A DNA stretch of 44,782 nt. Source: Hirudo medicinalis (Eukaryota > Annelida > Clitellata > Hirudinida > Hirudinidae). A program made the translations under genes and the position numbers. The notes under the pieces were generated by a model. It was not told the origin of the DNA. It made no database searches and saw only the letters and a program-made list of their open reading frames with translations. This document shows, piece after piece, positions 20,542-33,924 of the stretch (its first letter is position 1; every line of letters starts with the position of its first letter). Location: assembly GCA_011800805.1 (NCBI GenBank), contig MPNW01000487.1:61036-105817 (forward strand). The letters run 5' to 3'.

Positions 20542-23500
20542 CAACAACAACAATAGCAACAATCATCAATCACATGATCACTTAATGTAAGAACCACCTG
20601 ACCTTCAACCAACTCCTTGAGCTTGTGAGTCGACAGGGTGTTGGATATTCTGGTCAGATGACCCATGTAACCGAGGCGATGACCTCCACTTTTTATCCTG
20701 CGAACAAAAACAAAGCACCTCTCAACGAAGGTCCATTGGAAAATGAAAAGGCAACCGGTATTGTAATCGTTATCTTCTCATTCAATGTCATCACCATCAT
20801 CATTACCACCTTAATCATAAGCAGTACCATCACGATCATCATCGGCACTAACTGGTCTTCGTTGTTGCCGAAAGCATCCATTATCCTGACTAGAAGATTC
20901 AGTTCCACCAGTAGCTGAAATTAAGTCCCGATGATGATTTCACGAACGAGGACAAATAATCACCACGACCGTCTTAATCATCGACACTGTCGCCGTCATC
21001 ACCTGAGTTAGGAGTTGCAGGTGCCTTTTATTGGGCGAGCCTTCTGCTGTCACCGAGTTGGTCAGGACGGTGGAGACGGACTGTTCGAATTGCTTGTGGA
21101 GGAAGTTGTTCCAGGAGTAGTTGAAAAATAGATCCTGTCATTGTTGTTAATCGACCAATCAAAAACACCCTGGAGTGATCCAATCACTCAAAACCAAGTC
21201 TTCCGTTAAACTCACGAGGAGCACCCCGAGAGAGCCGAGACTGTGCAGCTCCTGGTTGATGGGGTTGTAATTGAAGGTCAGAAGGCAGTTGAAGAGCCTC
21301 GCCACTTGCAGCCTCGTGTTGCCGAAGGGCAGTTCAAGGACCCCGATCGTAGTAGGCATGGGACAGAAATGTTGCTGCATTTTATAATTACAAAATAATA
21401 TTAAATAACACGATATTATTTTAATGTAATTTAGACGATATTATGTAATATTATTTTATATTTTACTAATGTCACACTTGTCAACACATATCATGCCTTA
21501 ATGACCGGCACGACAAGTCGACGATAGACAAAGACAAAGACGACCGACCTTGGGTGGTTGCGTGAGAAGGGCATGGAAATCTTTCAGTCTCGACACCAAA
21601 GACTTCAAGGCCCCCTCGATCCCCGACATGAACTTGTCGATGTCTGGGAGAGGAGACGACAGGCTGTCTAACGGGCCTTCGGGGCTTTATCGGTGAGAGA
21701 TGGTAATCATCATTTGACCCCAGTAAAGGGTCATGACAAAAATCAATACAAACATAATTTTCATCTCAGACATGTCACTTTAGTCTTACAAACGTAATCG
21801 TGCAAATGGTATGGAATGAGCTGCGTCACCACAAATTACATTCATCTCGAGCCTACCCGACTTTCTTGAACTCCATGAGGGTCTGAAGAACCAGGATTCC
21901 ACTGAGGAGACTGGACTCAGAGGACGAGTCCTCGAACATGTTGTTCAGAAGCATCGACACGGACTCCTCTCTTCAAAGGGAAACAACATTATTATTATTA
22001 TTATTATTATTATTAGCACAGCTTTCTATTACTTCATTATCACTGATTTAAAGTTTAGGGATTGTGGAATTAATCCATGGGACAATAATATTAGCATCAA
22101 TTGTCAGTTAAAATAATAAAAAAATATTTTAACATAATTTTAAAATAATAATAAATTATTTTAACATCAGATTAAAGGAAATAAAATGTAAAGAATTTTT
22201 TCTGCGAGGTTTCAAACACTCTGCCAGATGCATCTCGAGGACGTAATTGATTCTCTAACTGTTAGACCACAAAATTTGGCATCCACGTTTTATAAAAACG
22301 ATCATCGTGGGCAGCAGTTACGAATTAAAAACAACAGACGACTCACGACTGGATGATGTCGAGAAGGATCTCACCGGACGGGGACTCCTGCTCGAAGGAG
22401 AGCTGATCCCTGCCGTGTTTTATGAGGTCACACAGGGACTGAGCTGCATTGTAGTGGGCCTGTTTGTAACGAGGTATTACTTATTATTACGAATAAAACT
22501 CTTAACGAATATAACGAACGACTGCAACGTGCAGTTTTATTATTAACATTGTTATTATTATTATTACGAACATAATGAACTATAGAATTTGTTAATTACT
22601 TTGCTCACTCTGTTTAGGTTTATGACAATGTCACTGCTGGTTGTTCAATGTTTTTTGCTAACAAATAAATGTGCATGCACACTAGCCAATGACAAATATT
22701 ATTCATTGTTAACTGAAAATATCTCCTCCAAGGATAAAAATAAATCCCACCTGAACAATTGACATGATATTATAAGCCCTTGCTTTAGTGAAAATAAAAT
22801 GCCTCCCAACACTAACTATTATTATTATTATTGCCATTTTATATTATTATTATAATGTTCCTGCAAGAACAACTATTCTGTTTCAAGTACAGACAGTGGT
22901 TGTCGTCCAGTGGCCGTTGTTGTCTGTTGCTAAAATTAGCTCGCTCGTCCGACACAAGCACGTTTCGTGCTCATCTTAATTGCCCTACTTCATTAAATAT
23001 TCGCTGAGCACCTTCTTTAATTAAACATAAAAAAAACAAAAAACCAAGTAGATGCAAACAGTCTAATTTAAGCAGGAAACAGCTCCACCCACCTCTGCCT
23101 TATTGGATGGCTTTAATGTGTCAATGAGTCGGGTAATTAACTTTTGTTCTTTGAGCCACTGACCGGAGTGGCAGGGAAGAGTTAAGGAAAAGATATATTA
23201 TTATTATTATTATTATTACAATTACAAGTGATTATAATAAAATTAAGCAAATTAAATGAGTGTGTAAATAAAATGTTAAGCAGTCGAATAATTATGCAAT
23301 CAAGTGGCGGGCATTACTTCTATGCAGTCGGTCTTGCACTGCTGGCCGTCCATGCTCATGACGAGTCTGAGGAGGAGGTCCATGATGGCCGAGGTTTCCA
23401 AGTGGTGCAGCACCCTCTCGACGAAGCCCTCCCTCGTTTTCAGGTAGTCGAGGATCTAATGAATAATCCGTTACCGTCCTCCTTCACTCGTCGGTTCGCC

Positions 23501-25636
23501 ATTTGTAGAAATGCATCGTGAAATTTCGTCGGTTGTCGGCGAGTTTTAGTTTAAAACAATGTCGGAAAAGAAGCGACGATTAGCGAGGCACGGTAAGAGC
23601 GCCGACAACTTTCGATCCATTATTCTCGTGAATATTCAATTTTAACCCTCGTAAACCCGTCCCGTGATTGGATAAACTTCTTTCTGAATAAATTACAATT
23701 TCAGTCAGGTTACTCACCACTTGACTCTTCCTTGTAATGAGGAGTCCCATGACTTTACTGAAGAAACTTGCCTGACATTAAAGTGAAAGATGAGCCCGTT
23801 ACTCGAAATAACATTCAATATTGAGTTCGAGGGATCCAGATGATGATAAATAAGCATGTAATAAGGCTGGTCTTTGCATCAACTGATTAGTCATCTAAGA
23901 TACTGGTGATTATGATTACGATTGGCTCTTCAAAGAATACAAGAGAACCACTGAGCCAATATTTGAATCTGTTCAGAGAGCTAATAACAACAACAACAAC
24001 AACAACAACAACAAAAACAACAACAACAATAATAATAATAATAATGTGAAAATATATATAAAAACCTGAAGGGGATTTAGAGTCTCCTCATTGTCAAGGA
24101 AAGCGAGCAGTTGATCAAGCAGAGACTGAGTACTGGCGAGGGAGTCTGTGATGGCGTTGACGTCGGAAGTTATCAGCTCGCAAGAGATGTTCGGATATCT
24201 GGAATCCGTTGCGAACGGTTTAAGTACGGACGCATTTTAAATTACTTAACAATTACTAATTAATTAACTTATAATAACATTGCTGGTTTTATGCTGATAT
24301 ATCTCATTAATTAATGAGCTGAGTATGAGGATACAATAGTGATGATGAGAAGAAAATGATGACGAACAAATTTGTACCAACAATGATTAAAATGATGAGT
24401 AAGCTATATGATGTTGGTCTTTTTGCAACATGAAGATAATGTTGTTGATGATGTTAGCCAAAAGTTGGTGATTCAGCAATCACATGATATTATGCCACAG
24501 GACACCATTATAATAATTTCCCAATGGCACCAAGTTCTTGTCTATAACAATCACAGCATCTTCTCAAAACATTATGGCTACTAAATCATAATCAATGCAG
24601 CAGCAAGAATCCTAATCATCATCTTGACCCATCATGATCAATCATCACCAACATCCTCAAACACTTCACTTGTATTAAATCACCATCATCATCACCACTG
24701 CCATCATCAAATTAACTTCATTATCCATGCTGTCAACCAAAGTTGTCAGAAAATATAAGAAATTGGTAGTCTAATCACAAATCCAACATGTTCAAATCAA
24801 TTTCAGAAGAGTGGAATTGACTCCTGGTAAGCAGAGTTAGGACTTGAACTCAAAGATTGAGGGCAAAGAACCCAAACAAACAATAAATGATAACAGATGA
24901 TCGCAGAAATGGATTAAAATTTGGAATGACTGAAATCGATGCCAACTTGTATCTCATCTTCTCCTCGGCTTCTGTCGACGGCTCCGTCACGACCATGTGC
25001 ACCAGCTCCTTCATGTTTTCTGGTCGTGTCAAACTGGAATCGCAAGACGTGTTGCGAATATCAAGATAATCAGTAATGCTCTTAAAAGTAATTTTAAAGA
25101 AAAATTTTCAACATGAATAATAGAAAGATAATAAATTGAAGCATGTCATACAAACCATGTGTTATGGAATTTGAGGAAGAAAATTGGTAAAAAAAAAAAG
25201 AAATCAATTAGGACATCAAATTACATCATAACCAAACATGGCCAAACATAGTGTAAATGTGTTTATTTATAAAGGCAAAGAATTAAAATCACTTACTAAT
25301 CGACGAGCTTGTTGTTTTGAGCTTTACATTCTTGTAAGACATCTTCCTCATTGATTATATCCAGTAAGGTCACATCCTTCAATGCAACAAGTGATGCAAA
25401 ATTAAACATGGTCTTTTTTTTTATAAATTTCATTTTAATCAAGTAAAAAAACAAGACAATTCCATAAAACTAATTTAAAATGAGAAATATTACCTTAGAA
25501 ATGTTACATTAGATTACCATTCAAATACTTTTAACATGGAATCAACTGGAAATGCAATCATAATGAAAGCTGAACTCACTTCTTTGTCAAGCAAAGAATC
25601 TATTTCTGATGAAAGGTAGTTGAATCTCCAGAACAT
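17980..25636 (-). CDS. PPP6R: PP6 regulatory subunit, SAPS family (PPP6R)
   Basis: SAPS proteins are scaffold subunits that target the catalytic subunit of protein phosphatase 6. Twenty-one exons, transcript order: 25580-25636, 25297-25376, 24947-25033, 24066-24198, 23718-23771, 23318-23455, 23093-23158, 22347-22459, 21857-21970, 21549-21684, 21216-21374, 21003-21134, 20853-20914, 20603-20697, 20352-20437, 20044-20127, 19052-19095, 18872-18929, 18545-18651, 18357-18463, 17980-18149; 693 aa. The N-terminus MFWRFNYLSSEIDSLL, NEEDVLQECKAQN, NISCELITSDV, ASFFSKVMGLLITRK, LETSAIMDLLLRLV, QSLCDLI, LPFGNTRLQVARL and GYMGHLTRIS track the SAPS domain (~1-505). The tail keeps SDEDVWEEKLANF, where human PPP6R3 has a similar EEDIWEEK block, and several W-A/N-F motifs (GWAKFEE, NWANF). 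The conserved block expected before CGFIGDELLDNDEIG was not found. Exon 4 uses a poor donor (GTTTTT). Confidence 0.95.
19364..19393 (-). CDS. PPP6R: candidate 30-nt microexon of PPP6R
   Basis: Between the exons at 20044 and 19095, both in phase 0, a 30-nt segment flanked by AAG and GTGAAT reads LPLTDSEDEF. Inclusion or skipping keeps the frame. Acidic Ser/Asp residues occur at the comparable place in vertebrate PPP6Rs. Evidence is limited to splice borders and composition. Confidence 0.3.
20489..20538. repeat. (AAT)n microsatellite in a PPP6R intron
   Basis: Run of about sixteen AAT triplets flanked by CAA units, lying between PPP6R exons. It causes poly-Y/poly-I frames on the minus strand. 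Similar short ATT or CAA runs sit in other introns (21990-22016, 23196-23222, 23985-24046). Confidence 0.9.
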
Positions 25637-27650
25637 GATTTCTAAATTATAAAATTCACTCCATTAAACGATGACAATCTTTAGAATGTTAATCCCTGTT
25701 GCACTGAAGCTCATTTAGTCCGAGTTTTGAAGATGCATAAACACGCAAACCAAAAAGACACCATTGACTATTTTTTAATAAAAAATAGCGTTGGCACTTC
25801 AAAACTAGTTTCAAAGATTTAGAAAGCAGCCATCCTATACTTTAGTAAGCGCGTTTGTCAGTGTTTCGAAAGAAACTTATATGAACTTATGAACTTTACT
25901 AAGAGTATTTTTGAAAAAGAAACCTTTACAAGTAGTCAGAAAACTTTGATAAAATCTCGTTCGGCGTTAAAAATTTTTAAAAATAAGCAAAAAACGTAGC
26001 AACCACCTCAACAAAACATTAAGTATCTTGTTTCTTTTTCTCAAAACGCCTTCCTATTGTCATGTACTGACATCTTTTTCTTTACTGAGTCTAATTTAAT
26101 TTAAATTTTCAAATTTAAAAAATGTTTCAGTAATTATATGAAATTATGTTTTTATATTTATATTTAAAAATTATTTTCAACTTCATTTAACTTACCTCAT
26201 TAATTCTACTTATTCTACTACAAGTAGCTCGATAACTTATTTAGAAATTATTTTTTTAATAAAATTTGAATAAATAGTATACGTGCTTTTCAGTAGATCA
26301 AGGAACTCACAAAAATAATATTAATAAAACCAATAACAATATTTTCTATTTTAGTCGTACCTAATCCGATAATTTCCAACTGATGAAGATATAATGTGAA
26401 TCAGTTATATACAGACAAAAAAATGAAATGAATATCACTGTGTAATAAATCAGTCAACACTTGATTCCATTACACTAAATCAAGCCATTCTTAATTAAGA
26501 AGTAAAGTTTGTTATCTATCTGGACTAAAACCATTAAAATGAATGCAAGCAATATCTATCCAGTTTTGATAGACGCTCTGCTATTTTATTTAAGCCGAGG
26601 TGATTCGCATTCATTGCTCGTATTTGAATTATTATTGAAAATAAAATATCGATTATTTGATAATTGCCATTTGAGATTTAAATGTCGAAATTAAATTAGA
26701 TCACTTGGCTTGATTAAGATTTAGTCAGGTGGTTTAGAGAAGGAAACTGATTATTTAGCTGTTTATCGACGATGCTAACCTGTTGTTAGGTTGATGGAGC
26801 CGGGTCAATGATTGAAATAGCGAATTTCGACATCGTTCGCTTCCAATGAGATACTAGAGATAGCTTATAGAATTAATTTAAAAGGGATACAAGATACGTT
26901 TTGATAAGGTCTAGCGATTACATATCAGCTTTTTTCATCACTCTTACATAAAGTTTGGCCTGAGCGCGTTGCTTCGTCTCGTTGTGATATTTGGAATTAA
27001 TAACCCGCTAGTTGGACAGCAACATTATTTTTTTTTTATCTCCCCGAAAGGATTGTTTGAACTCTTCATCAGAAACAAGTAGGTTGGAGATTATTTTTAT
27101 TCTCAAGTTGATCTTATCGCTGATAGATTTCTGGTTTCTTAAACAACACCTGACTCCCAAAAACACTTTCGCAGTAGAAACATTTTTTACCTCTTAGGTA
27201 TGAGTCGTTTTGGTGTCTATTTTAGTGTATAATAAACGGCTGTTATTTCTCTCGGAATTTGTGTGGGTAATAACTTGAGGGCATTTTTTTGCGACCGAAA
27301 CGCTTGTAATTAGAGCTGACGAGAAGGCTTATTTGGCTGAATTTAATAAAGTCAATTAAGTTACTGGGGTCAATTACGTCTGTTTGTCTTCAGGCAATTA
27401 TCACCTCGGCGACATTATATCCTCGTTCTCGGTATCACTGAATGATGACATTAATGGAATTATGAATAGGTGGGTAAACGACGAAGAGTTAGTAGTTAGA
27501 AGGTTAGCAGTAATCATAATGACATCATGCATGGAATGCACCAGCAAATGAATGGATATCTTCAATTGACTTCATTTTAAGTTACATTCAATTAAGTCAT
27601 GGGGCAAATAACAAAGTAGAGGTTGTTGTGATCTGAGATGTTGCATTATG
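25637..27650. other. AT-rich region upstream of PPP6R, no gene seen
   Basis: It holds the PPP6R promoter on the minus strand by position. No exon was recognised in the remaining AT-rich DNA; the short open frames near 26509 and 27012 have no splice context or family resemblance. Confidence 0.6.
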
Positions 27651-27652
27651 CA

Positions 27653-27731
27653 ACTATTATTACTACTAGTAAAACTATTATTACTACTAGTAAAACTGTT
27701 ATTATTACTAGTAAAACTATTATTACTAGTA
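27653..27731. repeat. 21-bp tandem repeat around ACTAGT
   Basis: Three and a half copies of CTATTATTACTACTAGTAAAA with small changes. Each copy contains the palindrome ACTAGT. Confidence 0.85.
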
Positions 27732-28039
27732 ATGATTGGGGAGGCAGGAGCAGGGATTAGCTGTCAAATTGAAAGGATTGAGTAAGGATTTGCCACCCCT
27801 TGTCTAAGAAAATAACCAACACAACCCAGGCAATCATCTCAATCAGAGTCACATGTTTATTTCTATAAATAAATATATTTTCATTTTGCACTTTGTTGTT
27901 CTGAACAAATTGATTGCTCATCATTCAACTAAAAGATATCAGATGACTCTACATGTATGTAGTTGCTTCATTACTGGAAGTAATTGGAAATGGCCTTTAT
28001 TGTGTCATAATAAATATTTGTACAAAATAAATATATAAT

Positions 28040-28480
28040 GGCATAATATTTTATTAATTATAATAATAATAATAATGATTATTATTGCCACTAACAATAA
28101 TTACGAGTGTCATTGTCATGAGAAACATTTTATTATTGGTTCTTTACATAATTATAGTTATACTAAATACATACAAGTGTTAATATTATTATTATTATTG
28201 TTATTATTATTATTATTATTATTATAATCATCGTCATCATTATTATTATTATTACCATTAGTATCATCATCATTATTATTATTATATAATTATATTGTCC
28301 TGTAATTACCATGTCGTCATCATAACCACAGGATGTTAGCATTATATCCGCTGCTGTTTTATTGGATCCTATTCCTGGAAAAAGTGAATTATTTGCGTTT
28401 GTTCTATAATTAAATTATTATTTTTATATTATTATTACTAATATTATTGTTATTATTATTGTTGTTGTTGGTGTTGTTGC
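28040..28480. repeat. ATT/ATC microsatellite cluster
   Basis: Successive ATT, ATC and TTG triplet runs with little unique sequence between them. No gene. Confidence 0.85.
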
Positions 28481-28599
28481 AACATCATGAGATCTTTGAG
28501 GAAACAAAGGCATTGTATGAGTTATTTGAAGATCTTCAAAGTTTTCAAAGACTTTTAAAACAAACATCCAATGTTTTCTCACTGTGAAGTTGCATTTTT

Positions 28600-29250
28600 A
28601 TGATGATGATGATGATGTTGTTGTTGCTGTTGTTATGATAACCTTTATAGCATGCTCACTCACGACATTCTTCTAACTTGGTGATGTCATAACATTCTGC
28701 TGATGATTTGAGGACTCAAACAATCATTCCAGTTTACTGCTTCAACAGTCACTGACATCATCATCATCGTCGTCGTCGTCGTCATCATCATCATAGTCCT
28801 CCTCCTCATCGTCATCATCATCATCATCATCATCGTCATCATCATCGTCATCATCATCATAAAATTACAAAATGAGGGCCCCTCAGAATGTGAGTAGTTT
28901 ATTTGGATCATCCATTGTTACCCTCCAGGCAGCTAAGGAGTGATCCAAATATTGGATGTTCTGATGGCTTCATTCCGTCGGCAGTGCATTCATTACATTT
29001 CTCTTCTTTTTATCAACATTTAGATGTCAAGTTATTTTTTATTTTATTTTATTTTATAAATAAGAATGTTTTTGTCTCAGAAGCCTCTTGATTTAGATGA
29101 AAGCATTTGTAATATTTGTTTGTGAGAGACATAAAATTATTTATACGATGGAGATTATTCGATCTGGTTGTCATCATCATCATCATCATCATCATCATTT
29201 ATTTATTATTAATGCTGATGTAATTATTAATATAAATTATTATCGTTATT
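28600..29250. repeat. ATC/GAT-rich stretch
   Basis: Includes GAT units near 28601-28620, a long CATCATCGTCGTC array at 28757-28862 and CAT units at 29172-29200. The poly-M/T and poly-H frames are by-products. Confidence 0.85.
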
Positions 29251-29654
29251 ATTGTCATTATTGGGTCGTGCTGCTATTAAATCAATTGATGTGTTTTCAT
29301 CAGACTTGCACAATGCACACTCCAACTGCACAACAGACTCTGCTGACTAGAAAAATAACTTTCTCTCATCGCTCCTGCATCAGTAACACAGATCATCAAT
29401 CAATCACGAACAGAAAAAAGAATTATGAATAAATTATTCTTATTTTCACATGAATATATCATAAATTATGCTAATGCTTCATCAATTTAATAAGCACTCG
29501 ATTGACACGATAATAGTCGAAGCCAAACTCTGGCCAACATAAATAGTAGCAATAATTCAGACTTTACATCGCTATCGGGGTCTCTTTGGAGATCTAGTTT
29601 CAGAGACTAGTTGTTCGAACAGCAGAGTCAAAGTCTTGAAATTCTTCAGGAGAG

Positions 29655-29720
29655 ATGTTAAGCATTGGAGAGTGTGACACGACTGAAGGAGATGTTAAGC
29701 AAGCATTGGAGAGTGCTCTC
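29655..29720. repeat. short direct duplication
   Basis: GAGATGTTAAGCATTGGAGA at 29653 recurs about 38 bp later as GAGATGTTAAGC with an AAGC insertion before ATTGGAGAG. It is unrelated to the trinucleotide repeats nearby. Confidence 0.6.
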
Positions 29721-29814
29721 CGAGTGTGGTCCATTGTTTGAATGCGTTTACATTCTTTTTATTTAACCTGGAATTAAAAGAGCCTCTGTTCTCTGATGAG
29801 TTACAATTTTGTGG

Positions 29815-29935
29815 TGAAGATGATGACGACGACGATGATGTTGTTTTTGTTGATGGTGATGGTGATGGCGATGGTAATTATGATGATGGTGATGATGATG
29901 TCGACGATGATGGTGATTACAACAACAACAACTTG
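29815..29935. repeat. (GAT/GAC)n microsatellite
   Basis: Imperfect GAT array producing poly-D on plus and poly-H on minus. Confidence 0.9.
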
Positions 29936-30153
29936 TAAGGTTCACGAAGTGAAGGAAAAGGTGTAAACATGTCCATAAATTTTGTGATTTTTTTTCGATG
30001 CACGAACCTTCTTCCTCCTTGAGCGGGTAAAAATTCATCTCTCTGAAGTGGTAGTTGCCATGAAAACAACCTCCACCACTCATGCCACCGCCATGTCATC
30101 TAAGTAATCGTCATTGTCGTTGTCGTCGCCTCAAGCAATAACAACAACAACAA

Positions 30154-30277
30154 NNNNNNNNNNNNNNNNNNNNNNNNNNNNNNNNNNNNNNNNNNNNNNN
30201 NNNNNNNNNNNNNNNNNNNNNNNNNNNNNNNNNNNNNNNNNNNNNNNNNNNNNNNNNNNNNNNNNNNNNNNNNNNNN
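30154..30277. other. assembly gap (124 N)
   Basis: A run of N flanked on both sides by CAA repeats (CAACAACAACAA before, CAATAACAACAAC after). The gap probably reflects a longer CAA array that could not be assembled; its true size is unknown. Confidence 0.97.
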
Positions 30278-30439
30278 CAATAACAACAACAACAACAACA
30301 ATAACAAAAGCAATAACATCGAGAAGAAGTTCGATAAAAACTTGTTGTTGCTGAAAGCTTTTCCACTTCGCGGAATTTGTCACTCGAATTGTTTGGAATC
30401 CACCGACCAAATTTGCAGTGAAGATGACGACTACGATGA

Positions 30440-32640
30440 GTGATTGGTTGACATCAGATTGTTGGCCAAGTGACGGACAAAAACCAATTCGCAAGCAGAG
30501 ACTCTTGAGACCTCACTCCATCTCTAACCAAATCCCTAAACCTACCTCAGGACCCTGGAAATCTAAGTAGGACTGACAAAAGTCGCTCCATGGGAGTTGG
30601 CTTTTGACCGTCACTTCTCGCAAACGTTTTTCTCGTGTAATCAATGTACATCATCGAAAATGACAATGCGATGACGATGATGGTGATGATTATGATGAGC
30701 CTACTATGTCTTCACTTAATTCAGGTATTCCAGGTAGACATATTCGTTACCTTGATTTGCATTCGTTTTGTCAACCTTTGTTCCTTGTTTGCTTGCTGAA
30801 AGTGACGGTGACGATGATGATGATGATGATGATGATGATGTTGGTGGAAATAACATTGATGATATTGATGATGATAGTTGTGCTTACATTGGTTTTAGTG
30901 TGATGATGTGATGTGCTTTTAACATCATGCATCGTCCACATTCCCTGAATCTCTCCTCACAACACGACAGTGCCGCATGATTTCATATGTATCATTTCCT
31001 TTAATATCTAATAATTCACAACATCAATATTAATAATAATAATATTATTATTATCAATAATAATAATGATAATATTGATAATGATAACGACGATGGTGGT
31101 GGCAGTGCTACGTCAAGGTAGTGATGACTATGGTGATGATAACAGTCCTGATATCTCTAGGAGGGTTCCTCTGCTCACGGAATGCAAAGAATGCTGTTTG
31201 TTATCCACGGAGTGATTCAAGATTATTACATCGGATGCCTCCACTCCACGTGCAACACCTGGATGGAGAGCATTTCGTGCTCACCTGAGAATGTTAATTA
31301 TCCAATCAAAACCCGCAGCTTTGAAGTTTAATTAATCAGCCTAACTACCTGTTGGGAACAGGTGATGGTACATTTTATATTATATCATGTTATTATCGTT
31401 ATTATTAGCAATGTTGTTGTATGCCACTTATGGCATTGCTCGGAGGATAGCCGTCGATTCTGGGTAGGATTAAGGCCAGTGGAGGCATTACCTTTTGAGG
31501 ATTTTTGTTCTTGGCAAAATACTGCATAAATCTTCGCTTGTTGATAAACAAGAGGACTCTGCCGTTCTGTTTTTTTCTCAGTCTTGGCATTGACCTCGTT
31601 GCCTGAGTTACTTTATCGCTTAGACCTGGGTGGTTTGAATGTCGTACTCATGGTTTCTAAGGCAGTGGAATGAATGGAATAAACTGACTCTGGATCTCAT
31701 AAACCCATTCACTAGCAACTTATAAACTGAGAAACTATAATATTTCTTTCTGCTTTTATGCAATTAGTTCCTGCCAGTTACCCTAGATCTGCAAACACCG
31801 GCTCTAAACCAGCGGCCATCATGTGGGAGCCGAAAATAACCGAACCGACCTTGACCGATTATTAATGAGGCGTTGATTAGATTAATGAATATTAATGAGT
31901 GTACGTTAATTTATCCACCTGAGACATCTTACCTTGATTATACAACTCGAGGGCTCGAGTAGCTAGTTATAAGTAATGGTTTGAATATTAAATAGTAATA
32001 ATTGTAATAATAATAATATTAATAATAATAACAATAGCGTTACTTGTTAGTTTTTGAGTCTTCGTCGATCGACCGTCGCCTTGCGATTTGTAAAATTTAG
32101 GCATAACATAGTGTTGACGTGTCTCAATGTGAGTGGAGCGCAGATCGTCATCATCATCATCATCATCGTTTTCGCCAAAATCATCGCCATCATCGGAGGC
32201 AGCATCACATCGCCATCATAAACATCATTTTCCGCGCATTCCGGAGCCAAAGGCTACACCTTGGAATTCCAGAGTTTCTATTAATGGCATACGAACGGCT
32301 CGTAAGCGCGGCGTCATGACAACGACTGGATTGAAGAGTATGGGGATGAAAGAACCTTTGAAAGAAAGTTTGAGGAATGGATGGATGGCAGGGCTGCCGA
32401 CAGAAATTATGGTCCCCCAGGCATAGTGGCCACGGGTCCCCAAGATTTGTCAATTTGGTAATGGAAAAGCAAACAAAGTTCATGATTGTAATATTTTAAT
32501 ATTTTAAAACAAATTGCCGAGCCCTCCTTGGACCCACTAGCCTCCCCTCGGCGGCCCTGACGGACGGGCGGAGTTGGGGTGGGCGTCTGTTTTACTCCGG
32601 TTTCTCGTGTGGATTCCATTCTCCCACTGGGTTTCCAAAT
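30440..32640. other. gene-poor stretch with microsatellites
   Basis: GAT run at 30811-30842, AAT/ATT runs at 31027-31085 and CAT run at 32148-32168. Some frames (plus 31150-31330, minus 31405-31590, plus 32133-32426) have mixed composition, but none has a family resemblance or a full set of splice signals. Confidence 0.6.
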
Positions 32641-32642
32641 CC

Positions 32643-32660
32643 ATGACGTATATAAGGGGA
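32643..32660 (+). promoter_or_regulatory. candidate CRE-half/TATA core promoter
   Basis: TGACGTATATAAGGGG combines a TGACGTA element with a TATA box (TATATAAG). It sits 3.1 kb upstream of the coding exon at 35768 on the same strand, so it could drive a 5' UTR exon of that gene. There is no direct evidence of use. Confidence 0.25.
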
Positions 32661-32705
32661 ATCCGAAGCCAATAATCAGGTTAAGTGGATTCTCCGAATG
32701 GGGAA

Positions 32706-32772
32706 TCGTTGTTGTTGTAGTTGATGTTATTGTTGCTCTTGTTGTTGTTGCTGCTGCTGCTGCTGCTGCTGA
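32706..32772. repeat. (TTG/CTG)n microsatellite
   Basis: TTG triplets followed by seven CTG triplets. Confidence 0.9.
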
Positions 32773-33107
32773 GTGTTGTGTGACCTGGAGTGAGTGAGAG
32801 TGAATTCGTTGATGCATGGTGTTTTGTGAATTGTCGTCAGTGATGGTCATCTTCTTTATCATGAATATTACGTAATAGTCATTATCAATAAACCATCAGA
32901 ATCGTTATCATTAACGCCTGTTAAAGTTGAAATAACTTGTGCTCTTTTGATTTGCACGAGTCCAGATGTTGCTGTTTGAGAATGAATGATCGAGTGAGTG
33001 AGAGCAGGTTGATAATTTTTTTTGGTTACAAAGTTAATATATTCTGTCTTTATCCGTTCTTTCCATTCGCCCCCACTCCGTCCCACCCATTCATCCATCA
33101 ATCGAGC

Positions 33108-33220
33108 TAATTGTTCATTCATTAATTCATTCATTAATTCATTCACTCATTAATTCATTCATTAATTCATTCACTCATTCATTAATTCATTCATTAATTC
33201 ATTCACTCATTCATTCATAC
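33108..33220. repeat. (ATTC)n tetranucleotide array with TAAT interruptions
   Basis: ATTC units regularly broken by ATTAATTC and ACTC, giving a longer period of about 12-24 bp. Confidence 0.9.
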
Positions 33221-33624
33221 GTCAGTCTTGATCATGGGAATTACATTCCGACGATGCTGTTCGAATCAGGAGAGGAGAGATGTTGCTTCGTGATGGGTGA
33301 GATCGTGAAGGGAGATGGTGCGCTTCATGGAGGGGAAACTGTTTATTTGTTTCTAAGGTTTCAAAGTGATGACGACGACGGTGATGATGATTGATGGTGA
33401 TTGGTGATTCAATCAAAATCATAATCATCAACGTCGACATCATCATCATCATCATCATCTCCCAATGGTGGTCCATCTTTTCTTCGTTGTCCAGATTGTA
33501 CGATTTAGGCATAATTTAAATAGATTTAAATAGGAAAATCAGTAAAACTGCTAAGAATTATGATGAAAATATTGCTGAATATGTTTCTATCAAAACTAAC
33601 TGAAGTCTGAAAAATGTAACTGTA

Positions 33625-33682
33625 ACATCATCATCAACAACAACGTCATCATCAACATCAGCAGCAGCAACAACAACAATGT

Positions 33683-33717
<35 letters not shown>

Positions 33718-33818
33718 ACAACAACGTCGTCGTCATCAACATCAGCAGCAGCAACAACAACAATGTCATCATCATCATCAGCAGCAAAAAAACAACAACA
33801 ACAACGTCGTCGTCGTCA
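33625..33818. repeat. compound CAT/CAG/CAA/CGT array with higher-order repeat
   Basis: Blocks of CAT, CAG, CAA and CGT triplets occur in a fixed order. A unit containing ATCAACATCAGCAGCAGCAA then CAACAACAATGTCATC appears twice, about 84 bp apart (near 33650 and 33734). The poly-S/A/T frame is an artefact. Confidence 0.85.
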
Positions 33819-33924
33819 CTCACGACTGATTTGTGCACTGAACACAATTCAGAATCTTCGAACTCAACTCGACGTTTCAAACCCTTTCGTTTTGTTTACA
33901 AACAAAACAGCAGGAGCATCGATA

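Noticed and set aside
29790..29830. CTGATGAG core suggesting a hammerhead ribozyme
   Set aside because: No GAAA core follows at the required distance and the stems do not pair.
31405..31590. Minus-strand 61-codon frame, Lys/Arg-rich
   Set aside because: Complete small frame without family resemblance, conserved context or splice partners; could be chance.
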